From Nitrososphaerales archaeon TH5895 (GTDB lineage Archaea; Thermoproteota; Nitrososphaeria; Nitrososphaerales; Nitrososphaeraceae): DNA of 6,274 nt. The notes under the pieces are model-generated. The model ran no database searches. It was not told the DNA's origin and was given only the letters and a program-made list of their open reading frames with translations. The first letter of the stretch is position 1; the number at the start of each line of letters is the position of its first letter. The DNA lies in assembly GCA_014523695.1 (NCBI GenBank), contig JAATVS010000244.1:1-6274 (forward strand), read 5' to 3'. Positions 5,553 to 6,274 of this stretch are shown here, piece after piece. The position numbers and the translations under genes are program-made.

Positions 5553-5742
5553 GTGCCACTATATAAACACCAGGTAGGCAATTCATAACTTTAATACTTT
5601 CTAATGCTCGTGTACCATATGGTCGTCTTACCCTGTATAGAAAGAAAGCGGCAACAAATACGACCCCGACCTGAACTGACCCGTACGGTTGTCTTAGTTC
5701 CTCTTCGCGCCTGACTTCATTAAGAGCGGCCGATACTATATA
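5545..5742 (-). pseudogene. Startless open frame, possible membrane-protein remnant
   Basis: Sixty-five sense codons are open between TAG 5745-5743 and TAA 5547-5545, with no ATG, GTG or TTG before the last 14 codons. The reading is protein-like: an acidic and basic stretch (NEVRREEELRQPYG), one hydrophobic segment of about 14 residues (VQVGVVFVAAFFLY), then RVRRPYGTRALESIKV. The motif R-(Q/R)-PYG-(S/T) occurs on both sides of the hydrophobic segment, and the two DNA copies differ at three bases, two of them synonymous in this frame. Its stop overlaps the ATG of the zinc-ribbon gene. It may be the 3' remnant of a decayed gene, a frame whose start is lost to an indel near 5745, or chance. Confidence 0.22.
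5560..5567. promoter_or_regulatory. TATA-like box near the zinc-ribbon gene
   Basis: TATATAAA on the plus strand and TTTATATA on the minus strand. For the minus-strand zinc-ribbon gene it is too close to the ATG to give a transcript that includes it. For the plus strand it would start transcription near 5590, but no credible gene follows. It may be a chance AT-rich site. Confidence 0.22.
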
Positions 5743-5757
5743 CTAAATTTTGGCACA

Positions 5758-5879
5758 GGCGACTGCGGTACCTGTTGATAGGTTAAGAACCTTCTTTTCT
5801 TTTATACTTTAGTTAAAATATCAAATTAAATAAACAAGATAACGGTGACTGTCAAACCTGTGGATAAGTTAAGAATCTT
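5758..5879. repeat. Imperfect direct repeat, two 36-base copies
   Basis: Copies at 5758-5793 and 5844-5879 agree at 28 of 36 positions, with shared cores ACCTGT and GTTAAGAA. They are 86 bases apart, and each is followed by a pyrimidine-rich tract (CTTCTTTTCTTTT and CCTTTTTCTTTT). There is no further copy in the window, so it is not a CRISPR array. On the minus strand the copies read K-(V/I)-LNLSTG in one frame, with some synonymous differences, so an ancient tandem duplication of coding DNA is possible. Repeated regulatory or terminator-like elements are the alternative. Confidence 0.55.
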
Positions 5880-5936
5880 ACCATTCCTTTTTCTTTTACT
5901 ACTAGTGTGATTACCTTAAAGTAGTTAAAAACAAAG

Positions 5937-6044
5937 TTAGAAGATACAAAGACGATTTATCTTTTCACAAGCCACAATAACTAGGATAATACCAAGACTA
6001 ACATATGTAGCTAAAAGAATCAATACTGTCGTAGAATCTTTCAT
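5937..6044 (-). CDS. Small single-span membrane protein, 35 residues
   Basis: ATG 6044 opens a 35-residue frame ending in TAA 5937. The product is MKDSTT, then a continuous hydrophobic helix of about 20 residues (VLILLATYVSLGIILVIVAC), then a short basic tail (EKINRLCIF). It has two Cys, one at the helix end and one in the tail. The gene is too short to judge from coding statistics. It is supported by the clean helix with charged ends and by a strong TATA box centred 34 bases upstream, which predicts transcription starting about 8 bases before the ATG, as for many thaumarchaeal genes. No family is recognised. Confidence 0.45.
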   Translation of the reverse strand: MKDSTTVLILLATYVSLGIILVIVACEKINRLCIF

Positions 6045-6072
6045 TTCTTTCGAAAATAATGCGATTTGAATG

Positions 6073-6082
6073 TATTTATAAA
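6073..6082 (-). promoter_or_regulatory. TATA box of the small membrane protein gene
   Basis: TTTATAAATA on the minus strand is a near-ideal archaeal TATA box and the best in the window. Its spacing to ATG 6044 predicts a leader of roughly 8 bases. It reads almost as well on the plus strand, but no convincing gene lies downstream there. Confidence 0.45.
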
Positions 6083-6253
6083 TGTGTAGGCGGGCTTTAT
6101 TTAATTGTGCCGTATGGGTCTAAGAATATCGAGGAGATAGGTGAAATAGAATAGCTCATGGAATGGTGACAATAGCATTAACGACAGAGAATAATACACG
6201 GCTACTTTTTGCGTTCAATATCGAAATTGAAGATTGTGAATTAAACCTTTTTT

Positions 6254-6273
6254 CTAGTTTCTCGCATAACTAG
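6254..6273. repeat. Short inverted repeat at the right edge
   Basis: CTAGTT and AACTAG form a perfect 6-base-pair stem around an 8-base loop, just after a T6 run (6248-6253). The window ends one base later, so its gene context cannot be seen. A 3' end signal or a chance palindrome are both possible. Confidence 0.22.
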
Positions 6274-6274
6274 T

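Noticed and set aside
5604..5714. 36-residue plus-strand open frame downstream of the TATATAAA box
   Set aside because: Arg/Pro-rich, motif-free translation; the silent-change pattern of the internal repeat favours the minus strand.
5758..5879. CRISPR-like repeat-spacer unit
   Set aside because: Only two diverged copies with a 50-base interval, no third repeat and no cas gene.
6163..6273. 36-residue plus-strand open frame near the right edge
   Set aside because: No helix, motif or ribosome site supports it, and the length is expected by chance in A+T-rich DNA.

Overview
The window looks like the chromosome of an ammonia-oxidising archaeon of the Nitrososphaerota (Thaumarchaeota), probably Nitrososphaera- or Nitrosocosmicus-like. 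This is an inference from the A+T-rich composition, TATA-type promoters 26-39 bases before start codons, leaderless or very short-leader genes, a secreted type 1 copper protein, an HxlR-type regulator and a small zinc-ribbon protein. No rRNA, tRNA or ribosomal protein is present to confirm it.

Left part (1-966, plus strand): the 3' end of a small membrane-protein gene (to 131), then a secreted cupredoxin gene (171-966) that reads correctly only if three single-base indels are repaired. It is either a pseudogene or a run of assembly errors.

Centre (996-3458): an intact arsenic detoxification cluster. On the minus strand, arsM (As(III) S-adenosylmethionine methyltransferase) is followed by arsC (thiol-dependent, low-molecular-weight-phosphatase-type arsenate reductase) and an aquaporin overlapping arsC by 44 bases. 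An HxlR-family winged-helix regulator with a Cys-Cys pair is divergent from arsM. The two start codons are 64 bases apart, and a single symmetric TATA element between them can serve both directions. The likely logic is that ArsC reduces arsenate to arsenite, which either leaves through the aquaporin or is methylated by ArsM, while the regulator is the natural candidate sensor. No ArsB or Acr3 pump and no classical ArsR is visible.

Right of centre (3582-5110, minus strand): a CPA2-type cation/proton antiporter, full length but cut by one in-frame TAG at 4029-4031, preceded by a gene for an unrecognised charged 84-residue protein. A hairpin lies between the antiporter and the convergent regulator.

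Right end (5111-6274): gene-poor. It holds a likely 71-residue zinc-ribbon protein (5337-5552), a startless minus-strand reading frame that ends across that gene's start (5545-5742), an imperfect 36-base direct repeat (5758-5879), and a likely 35-residue single-span membrane protein (5937-6044) with a well-placed TATA box. Nothing convincing is seen in 6083-6274 beyond a short hairpin at the edge. No CRISPR array, insertion sequence, tRNA or rRNA is recognisable anywhere.
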